Shown piece after piece: positions 8,049 to 15,922 of a stretch of DNA of 64,000 nucleotides. Position 1 is the stretch's first letter. Each line of letters starts with the position of its first letter. Source of the DNA: Desulfovibrio sp. (GTDB lineage Bacteria; Desulfobacterota; Desulfovibrionia; Desulfovibrionales; Desulfovibrionaceae). The notes below the pieces were generated by a model. The model was given only the letters and a program-made list of their open reading frames with translations. It made no database searches and was not told the origin of the DNA. The stretch is taken from assembly GCA_022839785.1 (NCBI GenBank), contig JALHJW010000005.1, forward strand, positions 62,001 to 126,000, in the 5' to 3' direction. The position numbers were made by a program, and so were the translations under genes.

Positions 8049-8381
8049 CTAAAGGATGCCGTCCTCGCCGGTGCGGATGCGGAGGGCTTTGGCCACGTCC
8101 TGCACGAAGATCACGCCGTCGCCTTCCTTGCCGGTGCGCGCGCCGCTCTTGATGGCCTCCAGCGCGTCGTCCAGCTTCTCCCCGGCGATGCCGAGTTCGA
8201 GGCGGACCTTCTTGAGCAGGTTCACTTCCATGACCACGCCGCGGTAGGTTTCGGTGAAGCCCTTCTGGCGGCCCGCGCCGAGCACGTTGGTCACGGACAT
8301 GGAGTAGATGCCCTTGGAGAACAGCGCCTGCTTGACCGGGTTCAGCGCTTCGGGCCGGATGAACGCTATGACGAGTTTCAT
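8049..8381 (-). CDS. glnK: P-II nitrogen regulatory protein (GlnK-like)
   Basis: 110 residues, full family length. It senses ATP/ADP and 2-oxoglutarate and gates the AmtB channel. GRQKGFTETYRG and the C-terminal GKEGDGVIFVQDVAKALRIRTGE match the two P-II signatures. The T-loop aligns without gaps to E. coli GlnB: Tyr46 is kept, but residue 51, the uridylylated tyrosine in enterobacteria, is Met (RGVVMEV). Control by GlnD uridylylation is therefore unlikely. It follows amtB by about 30 bases in one operon, the usual pairing. Confidence 0.94.
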   Translation of the reverse strand: MKLVIAFIRPEALNPVKQALFSKGIYSMSVTNVLGAGRQKGFTETYRGVVMEVNLLKKVRLELGIAGEKLDDALEAIKSGARTGKEGDGVIFVQDVAKALRIRTGEDGIL

Positions 8382-8411
8382 TGTCGTTGCTCCTTGTCGT
8401 CGGCTCAGAGG

Positions 8412-9818
8412 TTACTCGGTGCGGAAGATCTGGAAGCCCGCGTAGGCCTCGGAACCGTGCTCGGTGATGTCCAGGCCCTTGATCTCCTCCTCCTCGTGCA
8501 CGCGCAGGCCGAAGAGCGCCTTGATCAGGAACATCAGGATGAGGCCCATGCCGAAGGCCCAGACGAACATGGCCGCGACGCCGATGGCCTGCACGCCGAG
8601 CTGCTCCAGGCCGCCGCCGTAGAACAGGCCCGCGGTGCCGCCGGACAGGCCGGGCACGGCGAAGAGGCCAGCGGACAGGGTGCCCCAGGCGCCGCACACG
8701 CCGTGCACGGAGACCGCGCCCACGGGGTCGTCGATCTTGAGAATCTTGTCGATGAACTCGATGGAGAGCACGACCAGCACGCCGCCGACGAGGCCGATGA
8801 TCACGGAGGCGGTGGGGGAGACGTTGTAGCAGGGCGCGGTGATGGCCACGAGGCCGGCCAGGCAGCCGTTCATGGTCATGGACATGTCCGGCTTGCCGTA
8901 GCGGAACCAGGACGTGGACAGCGCGCCCAGGATGCCGCCGCAGGCGGCCAGCGAGGTGTTGGCGGCGATCAGGCCGATGGTGTTGTTGACCGCGGTGGTG
9001 GAGCCGGGGTTGAAGCCGAACCAGCCGAACCAGAGGATGAAGACGCCCAGCGCGCCCAGCGGGATGTTGTGGCCGGGGATGGCGCGGGCCTCGCCGCCCG
9101 GGCCGTACTTGCCGAGCCGGGGCCCCAGGACGAGGGCGCCCGCCAGGGCGATCCAGCCGCCGCAGGAGTGGACCACGGTGGAGCCGGCGAAGTCGAGGAA
9201 GCCCATGTTGCCGAGCCAGCCGCCCGACTCCTCGCCCACCAGGCTGCCCCAGGCCCAGTGGCCGGAGATGGGGTAGATCACGGCCGTGACCAGGGCGCTG
9301 ACCAGGATGTAGGAGGAGAACTTGGTGCGTTCGGCCATGCCGCCGGAGACGATGGTGGCCGCGGTGCCGGCGAACACGCTCTGGAAGAACCAGAAGGTGA
9401 TGTCCCAGCCCGAGGTGTCGAAATTCTCGTAGTCGAGCACGAGGTCGAGCCCGAAGCCGCCCGAGCCGATGAAGCCCGCGATGTCCTTGCCGAACATCAG
9501 GCCGAAGCCGATGAACAGGAAGAGGATCTGCCCGACGCCGAAGTCGAGGAAGTTCTTCATGATGATGTTGCCCGCGGACTTGGCGCGGGTGAAGCCCGCC
9601 TCGACGCAGGCGAAGCCCGCCTGCATGAAGAACACGAGCACGCCCGCGAGGAGCGTCCACAGGATGTTGGCGTTGAGCTGGGAGAGCATCTCCGGAGCCG
9701 CCGCGGCCTCTTCCTGGGCGTGCGCCGGGTCCGGCAGGACCAGGGCGGCACAGACCAGGGCGGCGGGGACGGCCAGCCGCCACAGTGCGCCTTTGTCGAT
9801 GATGCGCGTGAGAATCAT
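8412..9818 (-). CDS. amtB: ammonium transporter Amt
   Basis: 468 residues; ammonium channel of the inner membrane. A signal-like N-terminus ends near AHAQEE. Family motifs include FFMQAGFACVEAGFTRAKS, the first pore histidine in GSTVVHSCGGW, the second in VSVHGVCGAWGTL and FLDFAGS. The C-tail (GLDITEHGSEAYAGF) is the usual P-II docking end. ATG 9818 was chosen because GGAGG stands six bases upstream; an ATG 21 bases further upstream lacks this. A sigma-54-like promoter lies at 9882-9898. Confidence 0.95.
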   Translation of the reverse strand: MILTRIIDKGALWRLAVPAALVCAALVLPDPAHAQEEAAAAPEMLSQLNANILWTLLAGVLVFFMQAGFACVEAGFTRAKSAGNIIMKNFLDFGVGQILFLFIGFGLMFGKDIAGFIGSGGFGLDLVLDYENFDTSGWDITFWFFQSVFAGTAATIVSGGMAERTKFSSYILVSALVTAVIYPISGHWAWGSLVGEESGGWLGNMGFLDFAGSTVVHSCGGWIALAGALVLGPRLGKYGPGGEARAIPGHNIPLGALGVFILWFGWFGFNPGSTTAVNNTIGLIAANTSLAACGGILGALSTSWFRYGKPDMSMTMNGCLAGLVAITAPCYNVSPTASVIIGLVGGVLVVLSIEFIDKILKIDDPVGAVSVHGVCGAWGTLSAGLFAVPGLSGGTAGLFYGGGLEQLGVQAIGVAAMFVWAFGMGLILMFLIKALFGLRVHEEEEIKGLDITEHGSEAYAGFQIFRTE

Positions 9819-9881
9819 GGGAAACCTCCTGAATCGCATAAAAAGTTGCCGGACACAGCCTTAGGCACGACGCGGCGGTAT

Positions 9882-9898
9882 TCCAAAAATGGGGCCAA
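9882..9898 (-). promoter_or_regulatory. sigma-54-type -24/-12 promoter of amtB-glnK
   Basis: On the minus strand the sequence is TTGGCCCCATTTTTGGA, which matches the sigma-54 consensus with GG and GG spaced ten bases apart (consensus GG-N10-GC; the last C is G here). It would start transcription near 9872, about 54 bases before the amtB ATG. amtB-glnK operons are commonly sigma-54 dependent. Confidence 0.5.
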
Positions 9899-9952
9899 AC
9901 GTGTAACAATTTGAAATGTATGGGAAAGGTCGATTTCTTCAGCGGGCCTGAT

Positions 9953-9977
9953 TGTCCATATTTGTAAAATATGGACA
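9953..9977. promoter_or_regulatory. perfect inverted repeat upstream of amtB
   Basis: TGTCCATATTT, three bases, then AAATATGGACA: eleven perfectly paired bases in an AT-rich patch. It sits about 93 bases upstream of the predicted sigma-54 start, a usual distance for an enhancer-binding activator. It could instead be a protein site tied to the neighbouring IS630-like gene. Confidence 0.45.
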
Positions 9978-10014
9978 CGGAGAGACGGGGCTGTCGCACA
10001 AGAGCGTTAAATAC

Positions 10015-10033
10015 ATTTCGTTTATTACGAAAT
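10015..10033. promoter_or_regulatory. second inverted repeat upstream of amtB
   Basis: ATTTCGT, five bases, ACGAAAT: seven perfect pairs. With the repeat at 9953-9977 it makes two possible activator sites 59 bases apart in the 358-base gap between amtB and the IS630-like gene. The rest of that gap holds no gene I can support. Confidence 0.35.
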
Positions 10034-10176
10034 ATTCAGGAAGTTTTTCCGAGGCATGCGGAGGGCGCGGGCCAGGAGCCCCGGCTGGGAACGGCTGGAG
10101 CCGGCGGCTGGGGCGCGGGCGCGCAGGAAGGCGCGGCGGGGGCTGGAGGACGGGCGGCGGGACGGCCCGCCGCGGG

Positions 10177-11040
10177 TCAGGCGGCCCGGTGCGGCCGGGG
10201 CGAGGCGCCCGGTCCGGCGGCCTCGCGGCCGGCGTCCGGAAGCAGGTGCAGGCGCAGGCGGCGCTCGTTCTCGGCCAGCCAGGCCGCGACCTGGGGCGAG
10301 GAGAAGAACGGCATGGGCTCGGCGATGAGCGTCACCTTGCGGCGGCGGGCCTGCTGCAGCAGACGTTCGAGGAAGATCAGGCCGAGGCGGGGGGTGAGGC
10401 CCGCGCCCTGCGGCGCGACCAGGAAGCGCAGGTGCCCCTGGTTGCTCACGGCCAGGGCCGCGCGGCGGGCGGCGGGCGGCTCGCCCGGCGTGGCCGGGGC
10501 GGCCTGGAAGACGGATTCCGAGGCCCAGAAGATGACCGCGTTGTCGGCCGCGGCCGCGCGCGCGATGGCCGGATAGGCCTCGCGCACCCAGCGCCGCGCT
10601 TCGCGCGGGTTGCGCTCCAGGGCCCGCTTGAGCGGCTTTTGCAGGTCCAGGCCCCAGCGCCGCAGCAGGCGGCGGATGGTCCACAGGGAGAGGGCGAGGC
10701 CGGTCTCCTGCTCGATGAGCCGGGCCACGGCCTCGGTGGTCCACAGGGGGTAGGGCAGATGGACCTGGTCGGGCAGGCGCGCCTCCATGATGCCGAGCAG
10801 GCGGGCGGCCTGGGCCTCCTTGACCGTGCCGCCGCGCGGGCGGCCCTGGGGCCGGGCGCAGAGGGCCTCGGCCCCGCCCCGGCGGTAGGCGCGGAGCCAG
10901 CGGCCGATGGCCTGGCGGGTGACGCCGAAGGCCCGCGCCGCCTCTGTCTGGGGCATGCCGCCCAGCACCGCCTTGATGGCGCGCTTGCGGAGTTCTTCCT
11001 GGGCCGCGGCCGAGAGGGAACGGGCGTCCTTGATGTCCAT
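10177..11040 (-). CDS. IS630-transposase-derived protein lacking DDE residues
   Basis: 287 residues. N-terminal helix-turn-helix at ~15-60 (MPQTEAARAFGVTRQAIGRWLRAYR), then a winged domain with TIRRLLRRWGLDLQKPLKRALERNP, as in IS630/Tc1 transposases. In the RNase H-like part the catalytic DES becomes SES (ASESVF, residue 174), the VLDN-type aspartate becomes Ala in LIAEPMP, and the C-terminal acidic site and NPIE stretch are missing. The frame is intact with local codon use, which suggests a kept, non-transposing DNA-binding protein. ATG 11040 with AGGGAAA upstream was chosen. No terminal repeats were found around it. Confidence 0.7.
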   Translation of the reverse strand: MDIKDARSLSAAAQEELRKRAIKAVLGGMPQTEAARAFGVTRQAIGRWLRAYRRGGAEALCARPQGRPRGGTVKEAQAARLLGIMEARLPDQVHLPYPLWTTEAVARLIEQETGLALSLWTIRRLLRRWGLDLQKPLKRALERNPREARRWVREAYPAIARAAAADNAVIFWASESVFQAAPATPGEPPAARRAALAVSNQGHLRFLVAPQGAGLTPRLGLIFLERLLQQARRRKVTLIAEPMPFFSSPQVAAWLAENERRLRLHLLPDAGREAAGPGASPRPHRAA

Positions 11041-11112
11041 GCGGATTTCCCTGACAGAAAAGTCAGTATTTTGCAAGTCCGTCGTATGGAATATATTTCA
11101 GGCCCGCGACAA

Positions 11113-11155
11113 AAATTGCAAAAATGTCACCGTGTCGTCGAAATTGCAAAAGTGT
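11113..11155. repeat. two direct repeats upstream of the IS630-like gene
   Basis: AAATTGCAAAAATGT at 11113-11127 and AAATTGCAAAAGTGT at 11141-11155 differ at one base and start 28 bases apart (nearly three helical turns). They lie in an AT-rich patch between the IS630-like gene and the trp promoter and could be protein sites for either. Confidence 0.5.
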
Positions 11156-11241
11156 AAGTTTTGCTTCCGGAGGTTCATTCGCCGTTCGCGGAATTTTTCA
11201 TTTTAAAGAAACGGCGCGCGGGCGACGCCGGATTTTTTCGC

Positions 11242-11271
11242 TTGACACTGCCGGAGCGGCGGGGCTATCCA
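11242..11271 (+). promoter_or_regulatory. sigma-70-type promoter of the aromatic operon
   Basis: A perfect -35 box TTGACA at 11242-11247 is followed 17-18 bases later by a weak -10 (TATCCA at 11266-11271). Transcription would start near 11278, just at the leader peptide gene, so the leader mRNA has a very short or no 5' untranslated stretch. Confidence 0.5.
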
Positions 11272-11279
11272 CTCGGATC

Positions 11280-11390
11280 ATGCGCAGCCCGAACTCCGCC
11301 CTGTCCTTTACCACCTTTGCCGGCACCAACTTTTGGCGCTGGTATTGGTATTACGGACAGGCCTGTGGTCACGGGATCGGCGCGGTGTAA
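11280..11390 (+). CDS. trpL: leader peptide of the aromatic/trp operon attenuator
   Basis: 36-codon ORF between the promoter and the terminator hairpin. It carries the aromatic run FWRWYWYY in the middle: three Trp, three Tyr and one Phe codon within eight. Such clustering is the signature of a transcription attenuator that stalls ribosomes when charged tRNA is scarce. Both Trp and Tyr codons are present, which fits an operon that makes chorismate, Phe, Tyr and Trp. No strong Shine-Dalgarno is seen before ATG 11280; a leaderless or weakly translated start is possible. Confidence 0.8.
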   Translation: MRSPNSALSFTTFAGTNFWRWYWYYGQACGHGIGAV

Positions 11391-11421
11391 CCAAGAGAAG
11401 CACCTTAAACCAAGCCACCCA

Positions 11422-11459
11422 GGGGCCGCAGGCGGTAAGCCGGCGGCCCCTTTGTTTTT
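11422..11459 (+). terminator. attenuator terminator of the aromatic operon
   Basis: GGGGCCGC (11422-11429) pairs with GCGGCCCC (11443-11450), followed by TTTGTTTTT. It begins 31 bases after the leader peptide stop and 68 bases before the first structural gene. A GGCCTGTGG stretch just after the aromatic codons (11360-11368) can partly pair with CCACCCAGGGGCC and might form the antiterminator; that pairing is a guess. Confidence 0.85.
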
Positions 11460-11517
11460 CCAAGCAGGGTGGCGGCCGGGACGCGCAGCGGACCGAGGGC
11501 GGCCGGAGGGCAACCCC

Positions 11518-12342
11518 ATGGACCAGGGCAGCATCCAGATCGGCAAGAGCATCCGGCTCGAACGCATCTTCAACCGCCAGACCCGGCGCGCCATCGTCGT
11601 GCCGCTGGACCACGGCGTCTCGGTCGGGCCCATCTACGGCCTGGTGGACCTGCGCGAGACCGTGAACAGCGTGGCCGCGGGCGGGGCCAACGCGGTGCTG
11701 ATGCAAAAGGGCCTCATCCGCTGCGGCCACCGAGGCGGCGGCAAGGACATCGGCCTCATCTGCCACCTCTCCGCCTCCACCTCGCTGTCCCCCTTCCCCA
11801 ACGCCAAATGCCTCGTCGCCACCGTGGAAGACGCCATCTGCCTGGGCGCGGACGCCGTCTCCCTGCACATCAACCTCGGCGACGAGGCCGAGCGCGACAT
11901 GCTGCGCGACCTCGGCCACGTGACCTCCGAGGCCTCGCGCTACGGCATCCCGGTACTGGCCATGATGTACGCGCGCGGCCCCAAGATCGAGAATTCCTAC
12001 GACCCGGAGATCGTGGCCCACTGCGCCCGCGCGGGCGTGGAGCTGGGCGCGGACGTGATCAAGGTGCCCTACACCGGCGACATCGAGTCCTTCGCCCGCG
12101 TGGTGGAGGCCTGCTGCGTGCCCGTGCTCATCGCGGGCGGCGAGAAGATGGAGAACACGCGCGACCTGGTGCAGATCGTCCACGACTCCGTGCTCGCGGG
12201 CGGGCGCGGCCTGTCCATCGGCCGCAACATCTTCCAGGCCGACGACCCCATGCGGCTCGTGCGCGCCCTGCGCGGCGTGGTGCACGAGGAATGGGAAGTG
12301 GAGCAGGCCATGCACTACCTGGCCACGGGCGAGGAGGGCTAG
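11518..12342 (+). CDS. 2-amino-3,7-dideoxy-D-threo-hept-6-ulosonate synthase
   Basis: 274 residues, DeoC/FbaB-type class I aldolase. In the archaeal route it joins a 6-deoxy-5-ketofructose phosphate with aspartate semialdehyde, replacing the DAHP synthase step. Visible: VVPLDHGVSVGP (substrate site), VSLHINLGDEAE, VLAMMYARGPKI, the Schiff-base lysine in ADVIKVPYTGD and phosphate-binding IAGGEKM and GLSIGRNIFQ. GGAGGG lies seven bases before ATG 11518. It is followed at once by the dehydroquinate synthase II gene, its pathway partner, and heads the operon. Confidence 0.92.
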   Translation: MDQGSIQIGKSIRLERIFNRQTRRAIVVPLDHGVSVGPIYGLVDLRETVNSVAAGGANAVLMQKGLIRCGHRGGGKDIGLICHLSASTSLSPFPNAKCLVATVEDAICLGADAVSLHINLGDEAERDMLRDLGHVTSEASRYGIPVLAMMYARGPKIENSYDPEIVAHCARAGVELGADVIKVPYTGDIESFARVVEACCVPVLIAGGEKMENTRDLVQIVHDSVLAGGRGLSIGRNIFQADDPMRLVRALRGVVHEEWEVEQAMHYLATGEEG

Positions 12343-13332
12343 ATGGCGCGCCGCATCGTGTTCAAGGCCGTCCCCTTCGCCAAGGAGGACGTCACGCGGG
12401 CCCTGGAGAGCGGCGTGGACGCCGTGCTCTGCGAGGCCGGGCAGGCGGACGGCGTGCGCGCCCTCGGCCGCGTCGCGGTCCTGACCCCGGCGGACTTCAC
12501 GCCCGTCCTGATCGAGTCCAAGGCCGACGAGGAGCGCGCCGCCGAGGCCCTGGCCGCGGGCAGGGCCGTGCTCGTGGCCGCCCCCTGGGAGATCATCCCC
12601 ATGGAGAACCTGCTGGCCGTGGCGGGCAGGCCCGGCAGCGGCGAGCTGGCCGCCGAGGCGCGGAGCCTCGACGAGGCCCGGCTCGCGGCCGGGGTGCTGG
12701 AGCGCGGCGTGGACGCCGTGGTCGTGGCCCCCGAGGCCGCCCCGGAGCTGCCGCGCATCGTCTCTGAATTGAAACTCTCGCGCGGTACGGCCGATCTCGC
12801 GGCCGCGCGCGTCCTCTCCATCCGGCCCGTGGGGCTGGGCCACCGCGTCTGCGTGGACACCCTCTCGGTGCTGGCGCGCGGGCAGGGCATGCTCACGGGC
12901 AACTCCTCGGCCTTCACCTTCCTGGTGCACGCCGAAACCGAGTCCAACCCCTACGTGGCCTCGCGGCCCTTCCGGGTCAACGCGGGCGCGGTGCATGCCT
13001 ACGCCTTCATGGCCGACGGCCGCACGCGCTATCTCGAAGAGCTGCGGGCCGGGGACGAGGTGCTCATCGCGGGCGCGGACGGCGCGACGACCACGGCCGT
13101 GGTCGGCCGGGCCAAGGTGGAGATCAGGCCCATGCTGGCCATCGAGGCCGACGTGAACGGGAAAAAGGGCGGCGTCTTCCTGCAGAACGCCGAGACCATC
13201 CGCCTGGTGCGCCCCGACGGGACCCCGGTGAGCGTGGTCAGTCTGCGCGAGGGCGACGAGGTGCTGGTGCGCCTGGACAAGGCCGGACGCCATTTCGGCA
13301 TGGCCGTTGACGAGGAGATCGTGGAAGCATGA
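12343..13332 (+). CDS. 3-dehydroquinate synthase II (archaeal AroB' type)
   Basis: 329 residues. It oxidatively deaminates and cyclises the aminodideoxyheptulosonate to 3-dehydroquinate with NAD. The family block VGLGHRVCVDTLSVLARGQGML and the GNSSAFTFLVHAE and RPFRVNAGAVHAY segments are clear. The ATG directly follows the TAG of the upstream gene and the stop overlaps pheA, so translation is coupled. A classical aroB is not needed if this pair is active, and none is present in the window. Confidence 0.92.
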   Translation: MARRIVFKAVPFAKEDVTRALESGVDAVLCEAGQADGVRALGRVAVLTPADFTPVLIESKADEERAAEALAAGRAVLVAAPWEIIPMENLLAVAGRPGSGELAAEARSLDEARLAAGVLERGVDAVVVAPEAAPELPRIVSELKLSRGTADLAAARVLSIRPVGLGHRVCVDTLSVLARGQGMLTGNSSAFTFLVHAETESNPYVASRPFRVNAGAVHAYAFMADGRTRYLEELRAGDEVLIAGADGATTTAVVGRAKVEIRPMLAIEADVNGKKGGVFLQNAETIRLVRPDGTPVSVVSLREGDEVLVRLDKAGRHFGMAVDEEIVEA

Positions 13333-14537
13333 ACCCCGACGACGTGACGCACGACGCGAAGAAACCGGCCGCGGCCTCCCCGGGCGGCGGCCGCATCGCC
13401 GACGACAAGGTCCTGGCCGCTGTCAGGCGCGAGATCGACGCCATCGACGAGGAGATTCTGGACCTGCTGAACCGCCGCGCGCGCGTCTCGCGCCGCGTGG
13501 GCCGGATCAAGGCGGGCGGCTCGAACCAGGTCTTCAAGCCCGGCCGCGAGGAGCGGCTGCTGGACAAGCTCTCGCGCCTGAACCAGGGGCCGCTGCCGGA
13601 GGAGCACCTCAAGGCCATCTACCGCGAGATCATCTCCTCCTCGCGCTCCCTGCAGCGCACCCTGTCCGTGGTCTATCTCGGACCCGAGGGCACCTTTTCG
13701 CACTTCGCCGGGCTGCGCTATCTGGGCGCGTCCTCGGAGTACACGCCGCGCCCGCACATCGAGGGCGTCTTCGCCTCCGTGGCCTCGGGCGAGGCGGACC
13801 TCGGCGTCGCGCCCATCGAGAATTCGCTGCAGGGCGCGGTGGGCCAGAGCCTGGACTGCCTCATGAAGTACGACGTCTTCGTGCAGGCCGAGCTGTTCGC
13901 GCGCATCTCCCACTGCCTCATGGCCCGGGGCGGCGACCTTTCCGAGGTCCGCCACGTCTACTCCCATCCCCAGCCCCTGGAGCAGTGCGGCGGCTGGCTG
14001 CGCGCCAACCTGCCGCAGGCCGAGCTGCACCCGGTGGAGAGCACGGCCGCGGCGGCGCGGAAGGTGGCGGCGGCGCGCGGCGCGGGCAACGCGGCCATCG
14101 GTCACGCGCGGCTGGCCCAGATGACCGGCCTCTCGGTCCTGGCCGCGCCCATCGAGGACTACCCGGACAACTGGACGCGCTTCTTCGTCATCTCCAAGAA
14201 GGCCAACAAGGCCGGGGACAACAACAGGAAGACCTCGATCATCTTCACCACCCTGGACAAGCCCGGCGCGCTGGCCCGGGTCCTGGACTGCCTCTCGGCC
14301 CACGAGATCAACCTGACCAAGCTGGAGTCCCGGCCGGTGAAGGGCGAGAAGTGGAAGTACGCCTTTTTCGCGGACCTGGAATGCGACCTGGGCGACGAGG
14401 CGCGCGCGGGCGCGCGCGGCCAGCTGGCCGAGGCCTGCGCCAGCCTGAAGGTCCTGGGCGCGTACCCCGCTGGTCCGCTGCTCGACCACCGGCCCGAGGC
14501 GGCGGCCTGCGACGCGGCCGCGAAGGAGGGCGCATGA
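13329..14537 (+). CDS. pheA: bifunctional chorismate mutase/prephenate dehydratase
   Basis: 402 residues. Chorismate mutase (AroQ type) at ~28-108 with VRREIDAIDEEILDLLNRRA; prephenate dehydratase at ~112-295 with YLGPEGTFSHFAG, IENSLQGAVGQ and the catalytic NWTRFFVI; ACT domain at ~308-385 with the Phe-binding LESRPVKG. It makes phenylpyruvate from chorismate and should be inhibited by Phe. The start overlaps the upstream stop by four bases and the end overlaps aroA by four. A 20-residue N-terminal extension is not conserved. Confidence 0.95.
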   Translation: MNPDDVTHDAKKPAAASPGGGRIADDKVLAAVRREIDAIDEEILDLLNRRARVSRRVGRIKAGGSNQVFKPGREERLLDKLSRLNQGPLPEEHLKAIYREIISSSRSLQRTLSVVYLGPEGTFSHFAGLRYLGASSEYTPRPHIEGVFASVASGEADLGVAPIENSLQGAVGQSLDCLMKYDVFVQAELFARISHCLMARGGDLSEVRHVYSHPQPLEQCGGWLRANLPQAELHPVESTAAAARKVAAARGAGNAAIGHARLAQMTGLSVLAAPIEDYPDNWTRFFVISKKANKAGDNNRKTSIIFTTLDKPGALARVLDCLSAHEINLTKLESRPVKGEKWKYAFFADLECDLGDEARAGARGQLAEACASLKVLGAYPAGPLLDHRPEAAACDAAAKEGA

Positions 14538-15922
14538 ACGCCCAGGACGCGCGGACGGTCACGGTACAGGCCCCGCCTTCCAAGTCCCTCTCCCACCGCG
14601 CCCTCATCGCGGCGGGGTTGGCCAACGGCGTCTCGGTCGTGCGCGGCGCGCTGCGCAGCGTGGACCTCACCATCACGCGCGGCTGCCTCGCGGCGGGCGG
14701 CGTGGACATCGAGGAGCTGCCGGACGGCGCGTACCGCGTTCAAGGCAGGCCGGACGGCCTGGTCGGCGGTCCCCTGTCCGGGGCGGACGGCCCCGTGGTC
14801 CTCGAGGTCCACGAGTCCGGCACCACCTGCCGCCTGATCACGGCCGTGGCCGCGGCCGGGCACGGGATCTTCGAGGTGCGCGGCGCGCCGCGCATGCACG
14901 AGCGCCCCATCGGCGCGCTGTGCGAGGCCCTGCACCGCCTGGGCGTGGAGGCGCAGTACCTGGAGAAGTCCGGCTACCCGCCCCTGCGCGTGCTCACCGA
15001 CGGCCTGCGCGGCGGCTTCACCACCATCGCCCTGGACGAGTCCAGCCAGTTCCTCTCCGGCCTCCTGCTGGCCGCGCCGCTGGCCGAGCGCGGCACGGTG
15101 CTGGAGGTCGGCGGCCGCAAGGTCGTCTCCTGGCCCTACGTCTCCCTGACCCTGCAGGTCATGGAGGACTTCGGCATCCAGTTCCACGTCATGCGCAAAT
15201 CCGGCGACGGCTTCGACAACGTCCCCTGGCGCGAGCTTTCCGAGGCCAGGCCGGGCGAGGTGCGCGTGGCCGTGGTTCCGGGCTCCTACGGGGCGCGCGA
15301 GTACGAGGTCGAGGGCGACTGGTCCAACGCCTCCTACTTCCTGGCGGCCGGGGCGGTCGGCCCGGTCCCCGTGGCCGTGCAGGGCCTGCGCCCGGACTCG
15401 GCCCAGGGGGACCGCGCCATCTGCGACATCCTGGCGGCCATGGGCGCGCCCGTCTCCTTCGAGCGGGGCGCGGCCGTGGCCCGGCCCGCACAGCTTCGCG
15501 GCGCGGAGCTGGACATGGGCCGCTGCCCGGACCTCGTGCCCACGGTGGCCGCGCTGGCGGCCTTCGCCGAGGGCGAGACCGTGATCGGCAACGTGGCCCA
15601 CCTGAAGATCAAGGAATCCGACCGGCTGGAGGCCGCGGCCACGAACCTGCGCCGGGCCGGGGCCGGGGCCGTGGTCTTCGAGGACGGCATCCGCGTCATC
15701 CCGGCCGCGGCGCGCGGCGGCTTCGACCGCGCGGCCGGGGAGTTCGCCTGCTTCGGCGACCACCGCATGGCCATGAGCGCCAGCCTCTACGCCCTGGCGG
15801 GCATCGACGCGGCCCTGGACGACGCCTCCTGCGTGTCCAAGTCCTTCCCGGACTTCTTCGAGCGCTGGGAGCCGGTGCTCCGGGCCGCGCGGCAGACGGG
15901 CGGCCGGGGAGGGGCGGAATGA
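14534..15922 (+). CDS. aroA: 5-enolpyruvylshikimate-3-phosphate synthase
   Basis: 462 residues; transfers enolpyruvate from PEP to shikimate 3-phosphate. N-terminal APPSKSLSHRALIAAGLA carries the substrate-binding Lys, Ser and Arg. LDESSQFLSGLLLAAPL, DLVPTVAALAAFAEG, LKIKESDRLEAAATNL and FGDHRMAMSASLYAL are the usual blocks. The PEP-loop reads SGTTCRLITA in place of NAGTAMRPL, so the glyphosate-contact region is atypical. Start at ATG 14534 after GAAGGAGG, overlapping pheA; the stop overlaps tyrA as ATGA. Confidence 0.94.
   Translation: MNAQDARTVTVQAPPSKSLSHRALIAAGLANGVSVVRGALRSVDLTITRGCLAAGGVDIEELPDGAYRVQGRPDGLVGGPLSGADGPVVLEVHESGTTCRLITAVAAAGHGIFEVRGAPRMHERPIGALCEALHRLGVEAQYLEKSGYPPLRVLTDGLRGGFTTIALDESSQFLSGLLLAAPLAERGTVLEVGGRKVVSWPYVSLTLQVMEDFGIQFHVMRKSGDGFDNVPWRELSEARPGEVRVAVVPGSYGAREYEVEGDWSNASYFLAAGAVGPVPVAVQGLRPDSAQGDRAICDILAAMGAPVSFERGAAVARPAQLRGAELDMGRCPDLVPTVAALAAFAEGETVIGNVAHLKIKESDRLEAAATNLRRAGAGAVVFEDGIRVIPAAARGGFDRAAGEFACFGDHRMAMSASLYALAGIDAALDDASCVSKSFPDFFERWEPVLRAARQTGGRGGAE

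Noticed and set aside
6405..9999. Two giant ORFs (+ 6405-9914 and - 6682-9999) across the EAL, glnK and amtB genes
   Set aside because: They are shadow frames of well-recognised genes, rich in Arg, Gly, His and Gln and without any domain; high GC removes stop codons in the third frame.
11308..14489. Long minus-strand ORFs under the aromatic operon
   Set aside because: Antisense shadows of the aldolase, DHQ synthase and pheA genes, which are clear by motif.
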